Below are positions 49,692 through 62,385 of a stretch of 64,000 nucleotides of DNA, one piece after another (position 1 is the first letter of the stretch; the number at the start of each line of letters is the position of its first letter). The notes under the pieces were generated by a model. That model searched no databases and was not told the origin of the DNA. It worked only from the letters and a program-made list of their open reading frames with translations. This DNA comes from Drosophila miranda. Lineage: Eukaryota; Arthropoda; Insecta; Diptera; Drosophilidae. The stretch spans positions 14,880,001 through 14,944,000 of the forward strand of contig NC_046675.1 in the NCBI RefSeq assembly GCF_003369915.1, given 5' to 3'. The position numbers and the translations under genes are program-made.

Positions 49692-50635
49692 TTAGTCCAA
49701 CCACTCTTTCATATATTGACATTTAATGGCGGTTACATCGCCGCAGTTGGAGCAGTTCTTGATTACAGGACATATGCCACAGGGGATTTGAACCAAGCCA
49801 GTGGGTGGAAGAGGTAAATTAACGGCCCTATAAACATACGAGCCATCCTGCTGCATTATGCGCTCCGCATTGCCGTCGTAGACAACCGTCTTGAGTATGG
49901 TTTCAAGATCATCCTCGTCTAGATTAACCTTGCTTATGCCCAAGTCCGATATGAATTTGTGGACATCGCTTACGGTGCAACAGGACATTTGCTTGAGGGC
50001 CAAGGGGCCCTCACGCTTCTTTTCCGCATTCTCGCGCTTCATTTTCAAAAAACGCAAGCACTGCTGGTTGAGGACATCGACAAATTCAACTTCAAAGTCC
50101 TGGTCCTGGTACCAGGCACCGCCTGTGATGGATCGATCCGGCTCCAAATTGTACAGCATATAAACTTTCTTTTTGCTGGCCTAAAATAAGTAATTGGGTA
50201 AAACGCAATATGCAATAAATGTGGGATGGAGTATATACTAACGTTCACAGATTTGACCGCTTTGATTAGCTTCTTTGTTTCCAGATTCTTGAGAATTTTA
50301 TTCAATTGTGTCATATTCAGGTTCGACTTCATACGTATGTCTCGTATCCAAATGCCCTTGTTGCTGCCCTCCTCCACAATCCCATAGACGATTTTTTCCT
50401 CGTTGTCGGCATCTTTGGGCAGTGCGCTCTTCTTCTCCGGATCCTTGGCACGATAGACCAGTTTCTCTCCCTTTTTAAGGATCTCTATGCCGCCTTGTTG
50501 TAGCAATATATTCAGGCCCTCGACTCGGGTGGCTGCAGACACATCGGATAGGGCCTTGGTGAGATCATCATTGGTGGCTCCAGCGGGTATTCGCTGGATA
50601 ACCGCCAGCAACAGTTGGGCGACCTCAGCGGCCAT
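49692..50635 (-). CDS. Polr3F: RNA polymerase III subunit RPC6 (RPC34/C34)
   Basis: Pol III-specific initiation subunit with tandem winged-helix domains that contacts TFIIIB. Exons on the minus strand: 50635-50243 and 50180-49692 (phase 0; 62-bp intron); 293 aa (human 316). The first winged helix contains ALSDVSAATRVEGLNILLQQGGIEI, the second KSNLNMTQLNKILKNLETKKLIKAVKSV. The C-terminus carries the iron-sulfur/zinc cysteines in IPCGICPVIKNCSNCGDVTAIKCQYMKEWLD. Convergent with Sps2 (stops 187 bp apart) and divergent from the Yae1-like gene (183 bp). Confidence 0.95.
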
Positions 50636-50818
50636 GACGCAGTCAGATCTTTAAAGCAAGTTTAAATCAATTAACATTGGCGTAAAAACAAAAACAAACG
50701 GTTCGGGGCGAATGGTTGCGGTACTAAGAAGAAGGCACTTGCTCGTTTCGTGTGGGAAAGGTTCATTGAATTTTGAAAGTGATTCCTGATCTGCAGCAGA
50801 CCTTTTGGCTATCCAAAA
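50636..50818. promoter_or_regulatory. Bidirectional promoter between Polr3F and the Yae1-like gene
   Basis: Only 183 bp separate the two divergent start codons, so both promoters must lie here or overlap the leaders. I see no clear TATA, DRE or Motif-1 sequence. Confidence 0.55.
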
Positions 50819-51365
50819 ATGTCACAGGCAGCGGGCTCTGATGAGGAAACTGACTTTAAAGCCGTTAGTTCCACAAATTATCAGCGCGTTCAGGAAAAAG
50901 TTGGAAAGGTACGTGCGAAGCGTGCAAAGAAACAGTAAGATATAGCGCTGCCAACTCGAGTGACAATCAGCTGTGGTCCCAACCTGAATTTATATACGAA
51001 CTAAAGATATACTCTTCTTTTAACAGATAAGCTATGCGGATGGTGTTGCCGATGGACGGGAGCAAGTCTTTCAAACTAGCTTCGATCAAGGCTATGCCGA
51101 TGGGTTGCACGTTGGGCTGGATCTGACCAAATTCGGCTCCTTTTTCGACACACTTGCAGCAGCTGGCACAAGAGATGACAAGTTGCTAAAAGAAAAAGAA
51201 GCGTACAAAGAGCTGAATTTGCCAAAAGCCACGGATAAACAGCACTTTAAATACTTGGATCATCAAAACGAACCCCTAGACGACTTATTGGATGAATGTG
51301 CCGCATCACTGCCAATAACTGCGAATTTATTCATATCCAGGGGTTCTAGTGTTAATCTGGTTTAA
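50819..51365 (+). CDS. Yae1-domain protein (YAE1-like cytosolic Fe-S adaptor)
   Basis: Exons 50819-50908 and 51027-51365 (phase 0); 142 aa. The core has the deca-GX3 pattern of Yae1/LTO1 proteins, with glycines at four-residue intervals (YADGVADGREQVF, then FDQGYADGLHVGLDL). In yeast and human, the Yae1-LTO1 pair recruits the ABC ATPase Rli1/ABCE1 to the cytosolic iron-sulfur targeting complex. The G-Y-x-D-G-x-x-x-G spacing and the following helix are closer to YAE1 than to LTO1, which is the alternative. The second half is acidic and poorly conserved. Confidence 0.8.
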
Positions 51366-51421
51366 TGTATATGATTGGGAATTATCAAAATTAACTGAAC
51401 ATATATTTTCGTGTGTGTAAC

Positions 51422-52808
<1,387 letters not shown>

Positions 52809-52884
52809 TTTGAGTAGGCTTGTATTTGGTGGTCTTAGATTAATACACTTTTTTATTTTCTGATTAATTTTTACCAGTCATAAC

Positions 52885-52895
52885 CAGTGTGACCG
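52885..52895 (-). promoter_or_regulatory. Motif-1 (M1BP-type) core promoter element of Rpt2
   Basis: On the minus strand, CGGTCACACTG matches YGGTCACACTR exactly, 77 bp upstream of the Rpt2 ATG. It is the left end of a dispersed repeat copy, as at PSR. Confidence 0.65.
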
Positions 52896-53580
52896 CGGAT
52901 TTATCTTTCAAACATACCGGCCGACCCTCAGAAATATACCAAAATATACCGTCTCATTTTCCAGTAATGCCATAAAAATACTGACAAATTATTCAAGTTC
53001 CATCATACATATTCCCAGTTTTTGATTTTCGATTTGATTTTACTAGCTAGATAGCACCTTCAGCGCCTGCCCCCATAATTTTGTCCGATTAATGAATACA
53101 TTTTCTACAAGATTAACTACTTTTAAATACTTCCATTTATTGTATTTTTAATAAAACAAGGTTTAAAGAGAATAGTTCCACAAAAAAACATTCGCAATGT
53201 TGCTTATATTTGAAGACATGATGCGCGTATATGCCTTGTATACCCTATTTCGCTAATTTAATATGAAGCTCCTGTTTTCCGAACTGTTTTAAAAACATAA
53301 TAAATACAGAAATTTTCTCATATTGATATGTCTTAGACATAGTCATGCATATGACTAGTGTCTTGTATGTATATATCTCCTTATACCTATTCTTGTTCTC
53401 TGTAGGAAGACGATATCTTTGAATTGGAGCTTGTGATGACAAGCATATTCTCAATTCTATAATATCTATTTCCCCAGGGTATGATACTCATTGATGCCTA
53501 CCGGCTATTACCGATTAAAAAAAATACCGAAATATACGGTCGATATTTCTGTCGAATAGAGACAACTCTGAATGTGAAAC
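52885..53580. repeat. GGTATATTT-type dispersed repeat between Rpt2 and p31comet
   Basis: Starting from CAGTGTGACCGCGG, it aligns with the copy at 44,038 (CCGACCC, CAGAAATATACCAAAATATACCGTCT, then TACTGACAAATT, ATACATATTCC, TACTAGCTAGAT, AATTTTGTCCGATTAATGAATA and TTCTACAAGATT). AT-rich sequence continues to about 53,580, where a short degenerate ATACCGAAATATACGGT stretch sits near 53,522. No coding signal. Confidence 0.75.
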
Positions 53581-53672
53581 AAATTGGCAGCACTGAAACC
53601 AGGTGGCAGCCCTAAACATTTGATTTATTTGGGTTCCTTTTACAATAATAATTTACAATTTAATTACAATTA

Positions 53673-54585
53673 ATGGATCAAAGTGTTAAGAACATCGACC
53701 TCAAGCTCGACAATGTGGCTGTCTTAACAGCGGGCACTGCGGCGGAATTCGTGAATAGCATCCTAGAATTTCTTCTATACCAACGCAGCCAGATCCCCTT
53801 CGTTTACAAACTATATAAGCATTGCATCGAAAAATGGGACGATGAGGATAAGTCAGGCAAGCAGGAATCATTTTCCAATTATCAGGTCAACCAGAAGCGC
53901 ATCAAGGCCAAGGCGACTAGGCAATCCATCAGTGACATGAAAGAGGTGAGTCTTATGCCACAAAAGAAATTCCATTGCATTGCACTCCTTTCAGCTCATA
54001 CGGCAAGCATTCAAGTCCTCCAAGGTGAAGAGCCTACGATTTCTGTTTGGCCCAAATACTTTCTTGCCCACGGAAGCCTACACTCTGCACATTCCCCATG
54101 CGTCCGTAACCAGGGAACATCATTACGAGAACCATGCCCTGTCCGAAGGCAGCATAAAGCAGGCGCTGCTCCGACTCTTGACTTGCAAGGAGCTTTATAC
54201 TATCTTCTCCACACAGCTTAACGCTACGAATGTGTTTCTGGAGCTGGAACTACTGACAACCAACGAACCTGGACTGCACCAGAAACACAAAAGTCTCGTT
54301 CAAAAAACAGTCCTGAGTCAATTGCCGCACAGCTGTAAAAATGTGCACTTGCACATCCGGCATGAAACTGATAATCCACTGGTCGAACTGCGATGCTGCC
54401 AGGAGTTGGCCATATACCGAGATCAAGGCCTAATGCATCTGGACGAAACTGACGAAGACTGCGGCAAAAAGATTGAATGTGGCGATCCGACTGCGGAACA
54501 CAGCGGCTGGTGGCAGTCAGATGTAATAGTGCATGGATTCAAGGTACCACCCAACCAAAAGTCGTGCGATTTGTGGACCAGCTAA
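53673..54585 (+). CDS. p31comet-like (MAD2L1-binding protein)
   Basis: Adaptor that binds closed Mad2 and, with TRIP13/Pch2, disassembles the mitotic checkpoint complex. Exons 53673-53945 and 53995-54585 (phase 0); 287 aa (human 274). The segment AEFVNSILEFLLYQRSQIPFVY lines up with human CELLKHIMYQRQQLPLPYEQ, and the C-terminal WWQSDVIVHGFKVP lines up with the IWFQAPVTFKGF safety-belt mimic. Identity elsewhere is low, as expected for this fast-evolving family, so the call relies on length and these two blocks. Convergent with the RpS19 copy, 66 bp apart. Confidence 0.75.
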
Positions 54586-54651
54586 AATTGTCAGTGCTTT
54601 AATTTTTTCGCCATTTTGTATCCATGTTAGAAAATAAAGTAGCTAATCATT

Positions 54652-55204
54652 TTATATATCTGCACATCCTAGAAAATCGTCGCCAATACAGATAACTGGC
54701 TTGGTCTCGACTTTACGTTGCTTGACCACAATCTGGTTGGCCAAGCGGTCCATGTCACGCTGTCCAGCAGGAGTAAGCTTGCGACCCCCCTCGGGATGCT
54801 TCTGGATCATGCGTGCCGCTTCGAGGGCGTGAAAAGCCTTTAAGTAAACCAATGTTCCCATAAAATAAATTTTTTTTTTTTAAGTTTTACACACTTACCA
54901 TACGGATGCAGCCATCCGATGAGCGGCAATACTTTAATGGTTGCACTCCATTGCGCTTGCGTCCACTGTACACCTTGGTGAAGGCGGCCACTCCAGCCGG
55001 ACTACGAAAGTACAGGTGCCGCATTATAGAGGCACAGCGAGTATAGAACCAGTCCTGTTCAGTCGGTGCTGTTTCATTAAACTTGCCCGTCTTAATATAA
55101 TCAGCTTTTTCAGGCCCAGTAATCTTTCCAGATTATTTTAGGAAAGCGGACAGCACTTTGGTTAGAACGTGCTGGTCCACATCTTTAACAGTAACACCCG
55201 GCAT
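54652..55204 (-). pseudogene. RpS19 copy (RpS19b-like) with a premature stop codon
   Basis: Ribosomal protein S19 of the 40S subunit. Exons by phase: 55204-54899 and 54837-54652 (163 codons), plus a 5' UTR intron (55273-55222, GTAAGT...TTAG). The product begins MPGVTVKDVDQHVLTKVLSAFLK, and the next codon is TAA (55133-55135) where other S19 proteins have Lys (AAA); the frame then continues with SGKITGPEKADYIKTGKFNE through GGRKLTPAGQRDMDRLANQIVVKQRK. The rest is intact and well conserved, so the break is recent or a sequence error. It keeps introns, so it is not a processed copy. Its position near Gdh matches the second S19 gene (RpS19b), a germline-biased paralogue in D. melanogaster. Confidence 0.75.
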
Positions 55205-55435
55205 TTTGCAGAATATTTTCTCTAAGATTATTCGCAATGATGAGCACAGAATTTCTGATTAAAATTCACTTACTTTTCTATGAGGCACAAAAAGTTTTCG
55301 CCTTCGACAAAATGGACGTTTCGCAATGATGGCCGCGGGATTTCAAGACAAAAGTGTGCCCATCTCAACTCTACTGCATTCGGTCACACGAAAGTGTATC
55401 GAGTATAATATACTCTTCTGAATATTTAAGGTATA

Positions 55436-56075
55436 TCTGTATATACTGGTATATTTCATCAATTTAAATCTATTAAATTCCATTTGCAAAGGTATATTAA
55501 ATAACATAGGGTATAGAAATTTCTATATGCAGATTTTTCGACTTTTTGCTCTCCAATTCCGTGCGTCATTTATTCCAATGGATTGCATTTAAATCCTTGT
55601 CGCTCATTCACTTTATATTTGGCGCTCAAGTTTTCATACTCACTTTGTATGGGCCAGACTCATGTGCCGAGAAACCGAGCAGCATGTCCAGTAACATGGG
55701 CAACATTCTGCATAGCCTACGGAAAAGGATATTATAGAATTGAGAAAATTTTTGTCATTTCAGGCTCCAATATATGCAGAAACAGTGTTGAACTTTTCTG
55801 TTCAAACCTTGTTTTAGTAAAAATACAATAAATGAAAGTATTTAAAAGTAGTTAATCTTGTAGAGAATTTATTCATTAATCGGACAAAATTATGTGGGCA
55901 GGGCTGAAGGTTCTATCTAGCTAGTAAAATCAAATCGAATATCAAAAACGAGGAATATGTATGATGGAACTTGACTAATTCGTCAGTATTTTAATTAATA
56001 TTTGGAATGTGAGACGGTATATTTTGGTATATTTCTGAGGGTCAGATTGTATTTTTTTATCGGAATGCACTGACA
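55436..56075 (+). repeat. GGTATATTT-type dispersed repeat between RpS19 and the SDR gene
   Basis: Aligns with 44,640-44,880 (GGTATATTAAAT, CATAGGGTATAGAAA, GTGCGTC, ATTCCAATGGATTGC) and then with the 36-38 kb units (GCAGGGCTGAAGGTTCTATC, TAGCTAGTA, GAGGAATATGTATGAT, GAGACGGTATATTTTGGTAT, TTCTGAGGGTCA). It ends about 110 bp upstream of the next start codon. Confidence 0.78.
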
Positions 56076-56181
56076 AAAACAAAAGCAATCGACGGCCGCG
56101 CTGCGCAGAAATTATTGTATATCTTCCATATACCATTCGATCGACTCGACTCATTCTGGTGGTCTTTGTGGAGTGTGCAGC

Positions 56182-57691
56182 ATGTCTGAGAAACCTACTG
56201 TTTTGATTTTGGGTGGTAAGTGAGCCTCTGCCTCCGCTTCCGCTTATCACTGACTAACGCTGCACTGGCAATGCTAATTCCTTCATGGTGCTTCTCGAAG
56301 GCTGCGGATTCATTGGACGCAACTTGCTCACTTATCTACTGGACAATGAACTGACGCAGGAAATACGCATAGCTGATAAGACGCCGCCCCAAATGGCCTG
56401 GCTGAACGAGGAGCAGACCAGGGCCTTCGAGAGTGATAAAGTTGAGTTTTGCAGCGCCAACTTAATAAATGCCGGTACGTAACACTGCTGCAACTGCAAC
56501 TGCAGCGGAAGTAAAGGCAGTGCAACGCTGCCGCTGCATTCCCAGCCCCAGCTCGCACGCATACCACCATACGTACGCGACTTAAACTGGTTTTGAATCC
56601 CTTTTGTGTTTTGCAGCCTCAGTTAGACTGGCGTTCGCACCACACCCAACAACGGGCCGGGCCTGGGATGTGGTCATCAACTGTGCGGCCGAGACGCGTG
56701 CCAATCAAGATGATAGCGTCTACAAGGAGGGCATTCTCAAGCTGAGCCTCAATTGTGCTAATGAGGCAGCCACACAGCGGGTCAAGCGCTATGTGGAGCT
56801 CAGCTCTGGCTGCGTTAACAGCAGCGACAAGACGCCGCTGAAGGAGGACTGCAAGCTGGAACCCTGGACGGGTGTGGCCAAGCAGAAGCTGAAGGTTGAA
56901 AAGGAGCTGTCGGGCATCAACGATCTCAGCTACACAGTGGTTCGCCTGCCCATTGTCTATGGCATTGGAGATAAGCGCTACTTAAGTGAGTCGCATCGCA
57001 TTGATAGCCGATAATTATTTTCAATTTAAAAAACAAGTGAAACTTAACCACTTGCCTACTCATTCCATTCCATCCCACTCCACATGTACAGTGCCGCGCA
57101 TTATAATCGCTGCCATTTACAAATACCTCAACGAGACAATGAAACTGCTTTGGAACGATGCCATGCGCCTAAATACGGTGCACGTATCGGATGTGTGCGC
57201 TGCGATTTGGCAACTGGCGCAGAGTCCCAAAACCAACGGCCAGGTGTACAACATTGTGGATGATTCAGCATCAACGCAGGGGAGCATCAGCAACCTGTTG
57301 GTGGATATTTTCAACATCAACGTGGACTACTTTGGCATTGTCATGTCGAGCTTGACCAAGGTAAGTCTTATGCTCTGACCCAACGCTGGTTAAACCTTAT
57401 CAATCGACTCGTTTTGTTTAGCTTTACCCCACAGACACGGTGGGGGAGATCAACGACAAGCATATGGCACCCTGGGCAGAGATTTGTCAACGCAACGGCA
57501 TTGAGAATACGCCGCTCACGCCATACCTCGATGAGGAGCAGCTCCATCACAAGCATCTCTACTTGGACAACACAAAACTGAAAGACTTTGGCTACGTGCT
57601 GAAGCAGCCGCGACTCACGCGGGACCTGCTCATGGAGATGATCGATGACTATGCGAAGCTGCAGCTGTTCCCCAAGTCATTGGCTCTTTGA
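56182..57691 (+). CDS. Extended SDR (NAD-dependent epimerase/dehydratase-like) protein
   Basis: Exons: 56182-56215, 56301-56474, 56617-56985, 57092-57360, 57422-57691; all phases agree; 371 aa. The N-terminus has the Rossmann nucleotide motif GGCGFIGRNL, then INCAAETR (NNAG-equivalent region) and YVELSSGCV, where SDRs have the catalytic Ser. The YxxxK position reads TGVAK, with Lys kept but Tyr replaced, so standard SDR chemistry is doubtful. PIVYGIGDKRYL and LNTVHVSDVCAAIWQL match the later half of extended SDRs. I know of conserved uncharacterised insect orthologues but no assigned substrate. Convergent with Gdh. Confidence 0.85.
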
Positions 57692-58496
57692 ATCTCTTTT
57701 TATTCATTCGGTAGCACCACGTTGATATGCACTCAAGACATTTACACCCTTATCCTTTAGCAAGTAAGCCAACAGTTTTTACAATTGAAATGCGCAATGG
57801 ATCGTAAATGGATTACTGTTCCTCTTCCAATTTGTATACGATACGGACCGTATTCCCCTAATTATTTGCCCACAAAAGTGTACTTATAGTATTATAGAAC
57901 CAATATTTTTGATACATTCCAATCAAACGTAGCTATATGCATATATACATACATATATATCAATGATGAGACTAACAATTGTATTGTATTGTGATTCAGC
58001 TAAGTGGCCAAGAAATCCAATTTAAAATTAAAGATGCAATGGTTTTTAGAGTTTAGATTGTTGTGTATATTTGATTATTTTAAATGTTACGGCAACGGAG
58101 CAACGGATCGTACGATACGCGGCGACTTTACGAGACGACGATACGCTACGATACATATTTGAAAATGCAATTGCTTCAGTTGGACGCTCATTAACTTAAA
58201 AATTACAGAATAAAAATCAACAATAATAAGCTCGCAACTTTTTCAACTTAATACAAAACACGAGAGCAGAGGCGAAGGTTGTTTTGCATTGATTAAAACG
58301 GTAAAAACGATTTCTTCCCGCTCCAGCTTCATTTGCCGCACTCGTATATAAATTACATTTCTTTTGCATTTTAGTTTGTGACATTTTTCATCTAAAAACG
58401 GCGGTGCATGGAGCAATAGAATTAGTTGTTGCTCTTGAGTTCGAATGGTTTATTAACTAATTAAGAGTCTGCGGGGCTCGTCGCTTCCGCTGGCGC
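57692..58496. other. 3' UTRs between the SDR gene and Gdh
   Basis: AT-rich with several AATAAA-like hexamers and a TACGATACG-type short repeat near 58,100-58,160. No coding signal. Confidence 0.6.
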
Positions 58497-60597
58497 TTAG
58501 AAGGCCAGACCGGCATCGCGGTATGTGGTGAAGATCTTCTCGATGGAGTTGACATAGGCAGCGGTTCTCAGGTCCAGTCCCAGGTTGTACTTCATGGCCG
58601 TCTTCATGATGGCACGAGCCGAGCGCTCCATGGTGTAGTCCAGGCCAGAGTGCACGATGTCCTTTTCGGAGGCGCCGGAGATGCGCTTCTGGAACGACTC
58701 CGATGGGGTGACGGGAATGCGGCCGCCCACACGTCCGAAGCGACGCTCAAGGGACTCTTGCACGGATTCTATAATATGATCAGACACATGGAGAAATGGA
58801 GAGAGGGAGAACAGACATTAGTTGAGATTGCAACATGCTAGATAGGTAATGGTATAAGGGATAAAACTACACAGAGTTGGTTAGGATAGATGGAATGGAA
58901 GCAGGATTAAAGCATAGGGTTTAATGAAACCTTTGAAGAGTATATAGTATATAGAAATCTTCTACTTGCGGGCATGAGGATAAATGCAAAAACAAATCAA
59001 ACACGATACACGAAAGAAACAAAATGTATACAAAAGGTCAAAGGATTAACTACAAATACAGGGTGCTTAAGAAACTTTACAGAAATTTTTGGGAGATGGG
59101 GTTTGTAAGCGAAAAGAATTATTAATAATAATAATAATGTACCGTCATTAATGATTCTTTCAATTGACTGTTGGACTGAGGCTACATTGGTGATAGAGAA
59201 ACAGAAAAAGAAGAAATAGAATAAACAACGAATTACTTAGATGATATTTAAAAAGTAAGCTAGATTCATAGAGTCTCTGGGGTGGTGGTGGATCGAAAAT
59301 AAGAGATAATTTGTAAGGAAAAGAACCAAATGGTAACCAAACTGGGAAGAGCAAATGCTTATAGAGCAAAGGCTATTCTGTAAAGGTTTTAGCATAAGAA
59401 ACCATAAACCGATAGATATAGATTATAGATAGATGACGAGCAGAATGGCAAATGAATAGCTGATCAATAGATGGATCGAAATATAGAACGAGAGACTTAC
59501 CGAGCAAATGATAGTTGGACTCGCGCTCGTACTTGAAGGTCAGGCGACCGTACGAGACATGGTTGAGGTTCTTGAGCCACTCGAAGAACGAGACGGTGAC
59601 ACCACCAGCATTGATGTACAGATCGGGGATGACCAAAATGTTGCGATCGATGAGGATCTTGTCGGCAGCGGGAGTGGTTGGGCCGTTGGCAGCCTCGGCA
59701 ATGATCTATAATACAATCAAAACAATCAGTGGATTAGATTCAAGTTTTCCATAACTTAAAGCTATTCCTTACCTTAGCTTGGATTCTGCCAGCATTCTCG
59801 CTGTTGATGACCTTCTCAACGGCAGCTGGAATGAAGATGTCGCACTTCTCGAACATCAGGTTCTCACCCTCGTAGGGCTTGGCGTTCTGGTAGCCCACAA
59901 TGGTGCCGTGCTCGTTCTTGTAGTCCTCCAGGAGCTTGGGGTCAATGCCCTCTGGGTTGTACAGAGTTCCGTCGTGCTCAATCACACCGATGCAGGTGGC
60001 ACCGGCACGAGTGAGATAGCGGGTGGTGTGGAGGCCGACATTACCGAAGCCCTGGACGATGAAGGTCTTGCCGCCCCAGCCGGGAGTGGTGCCTAATGGG
60101 TAAAGATATATATGTCGATAAAATCCTCTTTTCGATTCGTGCGATCCGCAAGAAATTCTCACCAATCTGGCTCATGTAGCTGGCCTCGTTGATGAAGTTC
60201 TCCAGACCGTGGAAGACGCCGCGACCGGTGGCCGAGACACGTCCGTGGATGCCACCCTGGTTGATGGGCTTGCCGGTGACACAGGCATGAGCATTGATAT
60301 CCAGATGTCCAATGGTCTTGGCATAGGTGTCGGCAATCCACGACATCTCGCGCTCGCCAGTGCCCATATCGGGGGCGGGCACATCGACGCCGGGTCCAAT
60401 GAAGCCCTTCTTGGCCAGCTCAAGGGTGAAGCGACGGGTGATCTTCTCCAGCTCGTGCTCGGAGTACTCCTTGGGGTTGATCTTCAGGCCTGCCTTGGCT
60501 CCGCCGAATGGCACATCCACACAGGCGCACTTGAAGGTCATCAGGGCGGACAGGGCTTTCACCTCATCGCGTGACACATCCAACGAGAAGCGGATAC
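58497..60597 (-). CDS. Gdh: mitochondrial glutamate dehydrogenase (3' exons; 5' exon outside window)
   Basis: Oxidises glutamate to 2-oxoglutarate with NAD(P)+ in mitochondria. Minus-strand exons: 60597-60163, 60092-59773, 59705-59501, optional 59181-59143, and 58768-58497 (TAA at 58499-58497). Visible motifs are [13 protein letters not shown] (catalytic Lys), the [20 protein letters not shown] substrate loop, GFGNVG (NAD site), EAANGPTT and the C-terminal antenna region [20 protein letters not shown] with [15 protein letters not shown]. All join in phase. The first coding exon (targeting peptide and about 130 residues) is not found to the left of 64,000, so a long first intron extends past the window edge. 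Confidence 0.96.
59143..59181 (-). CDS. Gdh 39-nt alternative microexon
   Basis: CC + 12 codons ([12 protein letters not shown]) + G, flanked by AATGTAG and GTACAT; phase 1 on both sides, so skipping keeps the frame. Included, it inserts 13 residues ([13 protein letters not shown]) in the antenna region between NYHLL and [12 protein letters not shown]. This is the known 13-residue isoform insert of Drosophila Gdh. The inserted SVQQSIER echoes the following SVQESLER, suggesting exon duplication. Confidence 0.9.
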
Positions 60598-62354
60598 CTG
60601 AAGAAATGCAGAAAGGAAACGGTTGCATAACAGATGAGCATATTACGTATACGACAGGTGTTGGTTTCGGGAAACCTTGAAAGTACAGCAATCCTCCCTC
60701 CCCCTCTGCCGCACCCCACTGGGGGTTGCAGCTTTCATTTTTGGCCTAAATCCAATAGACATGTTCTAAAAATAATAACCAGACTACAAGAATTCTTGGC
60801 AGAAAGCAAAAGTTTTCGACTCTGTGACTACGTACGAGAACACTTTTTCTTGGCTGCCTTCGCGCGTCACGTGCCCCAGAAATTGCTGCATGGGGGAAAC
60901 CTTTCCAAGATGTCGCAACAACAGTCCCAAAAGTGAGACCCCATAAAACCCAATAGCCCTTATCTTAATGTGCTCGCCACACTTAAAACTCGGATATCTT
61001 TTTAGAAAGTTCCCGATAAGATAATGTCACCCCAATGGCAATCTCTGTGTTGTGTGTTTCTTGGCTGTAATTCGAATTCAACAAGCGTGTTGCTATTGTA
61101 AAAGCTTAAAAGAACAAAGTGCACCCATCTTTATGGATCGATATAAAGTCTCTTTGTAGTACCTTATTGGCATGGACGCCGCAAAGTGCAAGTTCCATCG
61201 ATTCGCATCAGTTTATGGGTTTCCTCATTCGACAACACGACGGACGAGCCCCCCACAAAAACATAAAAATAAATAAAACTATAAAAACTAAAATTAGCAA
61301 ATGATTACGAGTCGCCGCCTTATTTGCGGTTGCTATGCGGGGGATATTTTGGTAAAATGTACGAGCAGTAGGACCACAACCAAAGCCATTATTCCAATGA
61401 GATCATTGCCTTATCAGCTGGGGAAGTGACTTCGTTCTGGAAACCGAAAATTCTATAAACAAAAAAATATTCAATGAGAATGCAAATTTGCAAAATACAA
61501 TTCTGTTGCGCCCTTAGCTCCAATTCCTTACATTGTGTTCTTCTATTGTTTCATTAAAGGGTACCAGAGGCATATGATTTCTATGAAGGTTTGGAATGGA
61601 TGTTAATTCAGAATTTGAACACCTCATGCTCTGAAAATCAAAGCAATTACAACTATAAAATCATTGTGTGTATTGTAAGAAAACCATATAATATTCCTAT
61701 TATCCGTCGATGTACAACATCAAAGATCAATTAAATATAATCAAATAACTGGAAGTAATAATTATCCGATTTTATAGCTGTATCTATACTATCACTTGCC
61801 TGTTTTGAGTTTAACACAAAATGCAACCCTTTTTCTTAGTAAAACTCTCAAGAGTATCACTGGGATAGCAGGTAACTCAAGGTCTGGACGGACACCCTTT
61901 TCCTAATTGTTATCTTCGTCTCCTCTTTGTCTTATGCTGAGTGAGCGCTAAGCCGAGCCCCGATCGCCGATCTCACCGATCACCGAATCGCTTTGCGTTC
62001 ATCGGACGGCAGAGTTGTGCTGACTGTACCTGCTGCTAGCGCTTGACAACAGCGAACAAAGATTGGCGACGCCAAAACTCTATTTACCTCTGCCTCGCAC
62101 CGTCGTGCGGGGCCTTTCTTTTCGCTCAGGTTCTCTGATGTTTACCATAAGAAATAAAACCCCGAAACAGAGCCGAAAACAACGGCAGCAGAAGTATGAA
62201 ATATGTTCGGAAGACGAGTAGCAACCGGCTTTACGTTATCAGGCAAACAACAACAGGGCGCATCGGTCTACTTGTTTTTCTGTTTTTTGCCAAAAAAAAC
62301 TAAAGCTGACACGCCATAGGAATCTATTAATGTTATAGCTCTACAGCTATTAAT

Positions 62355-62385
62355 GTATGTACATACATATATGTATGTATGTATG
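62355..62385 (+). repeat. (GTAT)n microsatellite
   Basis: Tandem GTAT/ACAT units around a short palindromic ATATGTAT stretch, in the Gdh first intron. Confidence 0.75.

Noticed and set aside
55381..55391. CGGTCACACGA, a near match to Motif 1 upstream of the RpS19 copy
   Set aside because: It misses the last consensus bases, points away from RpS19 and is over 700 bp from the SDR start, so it was not called.
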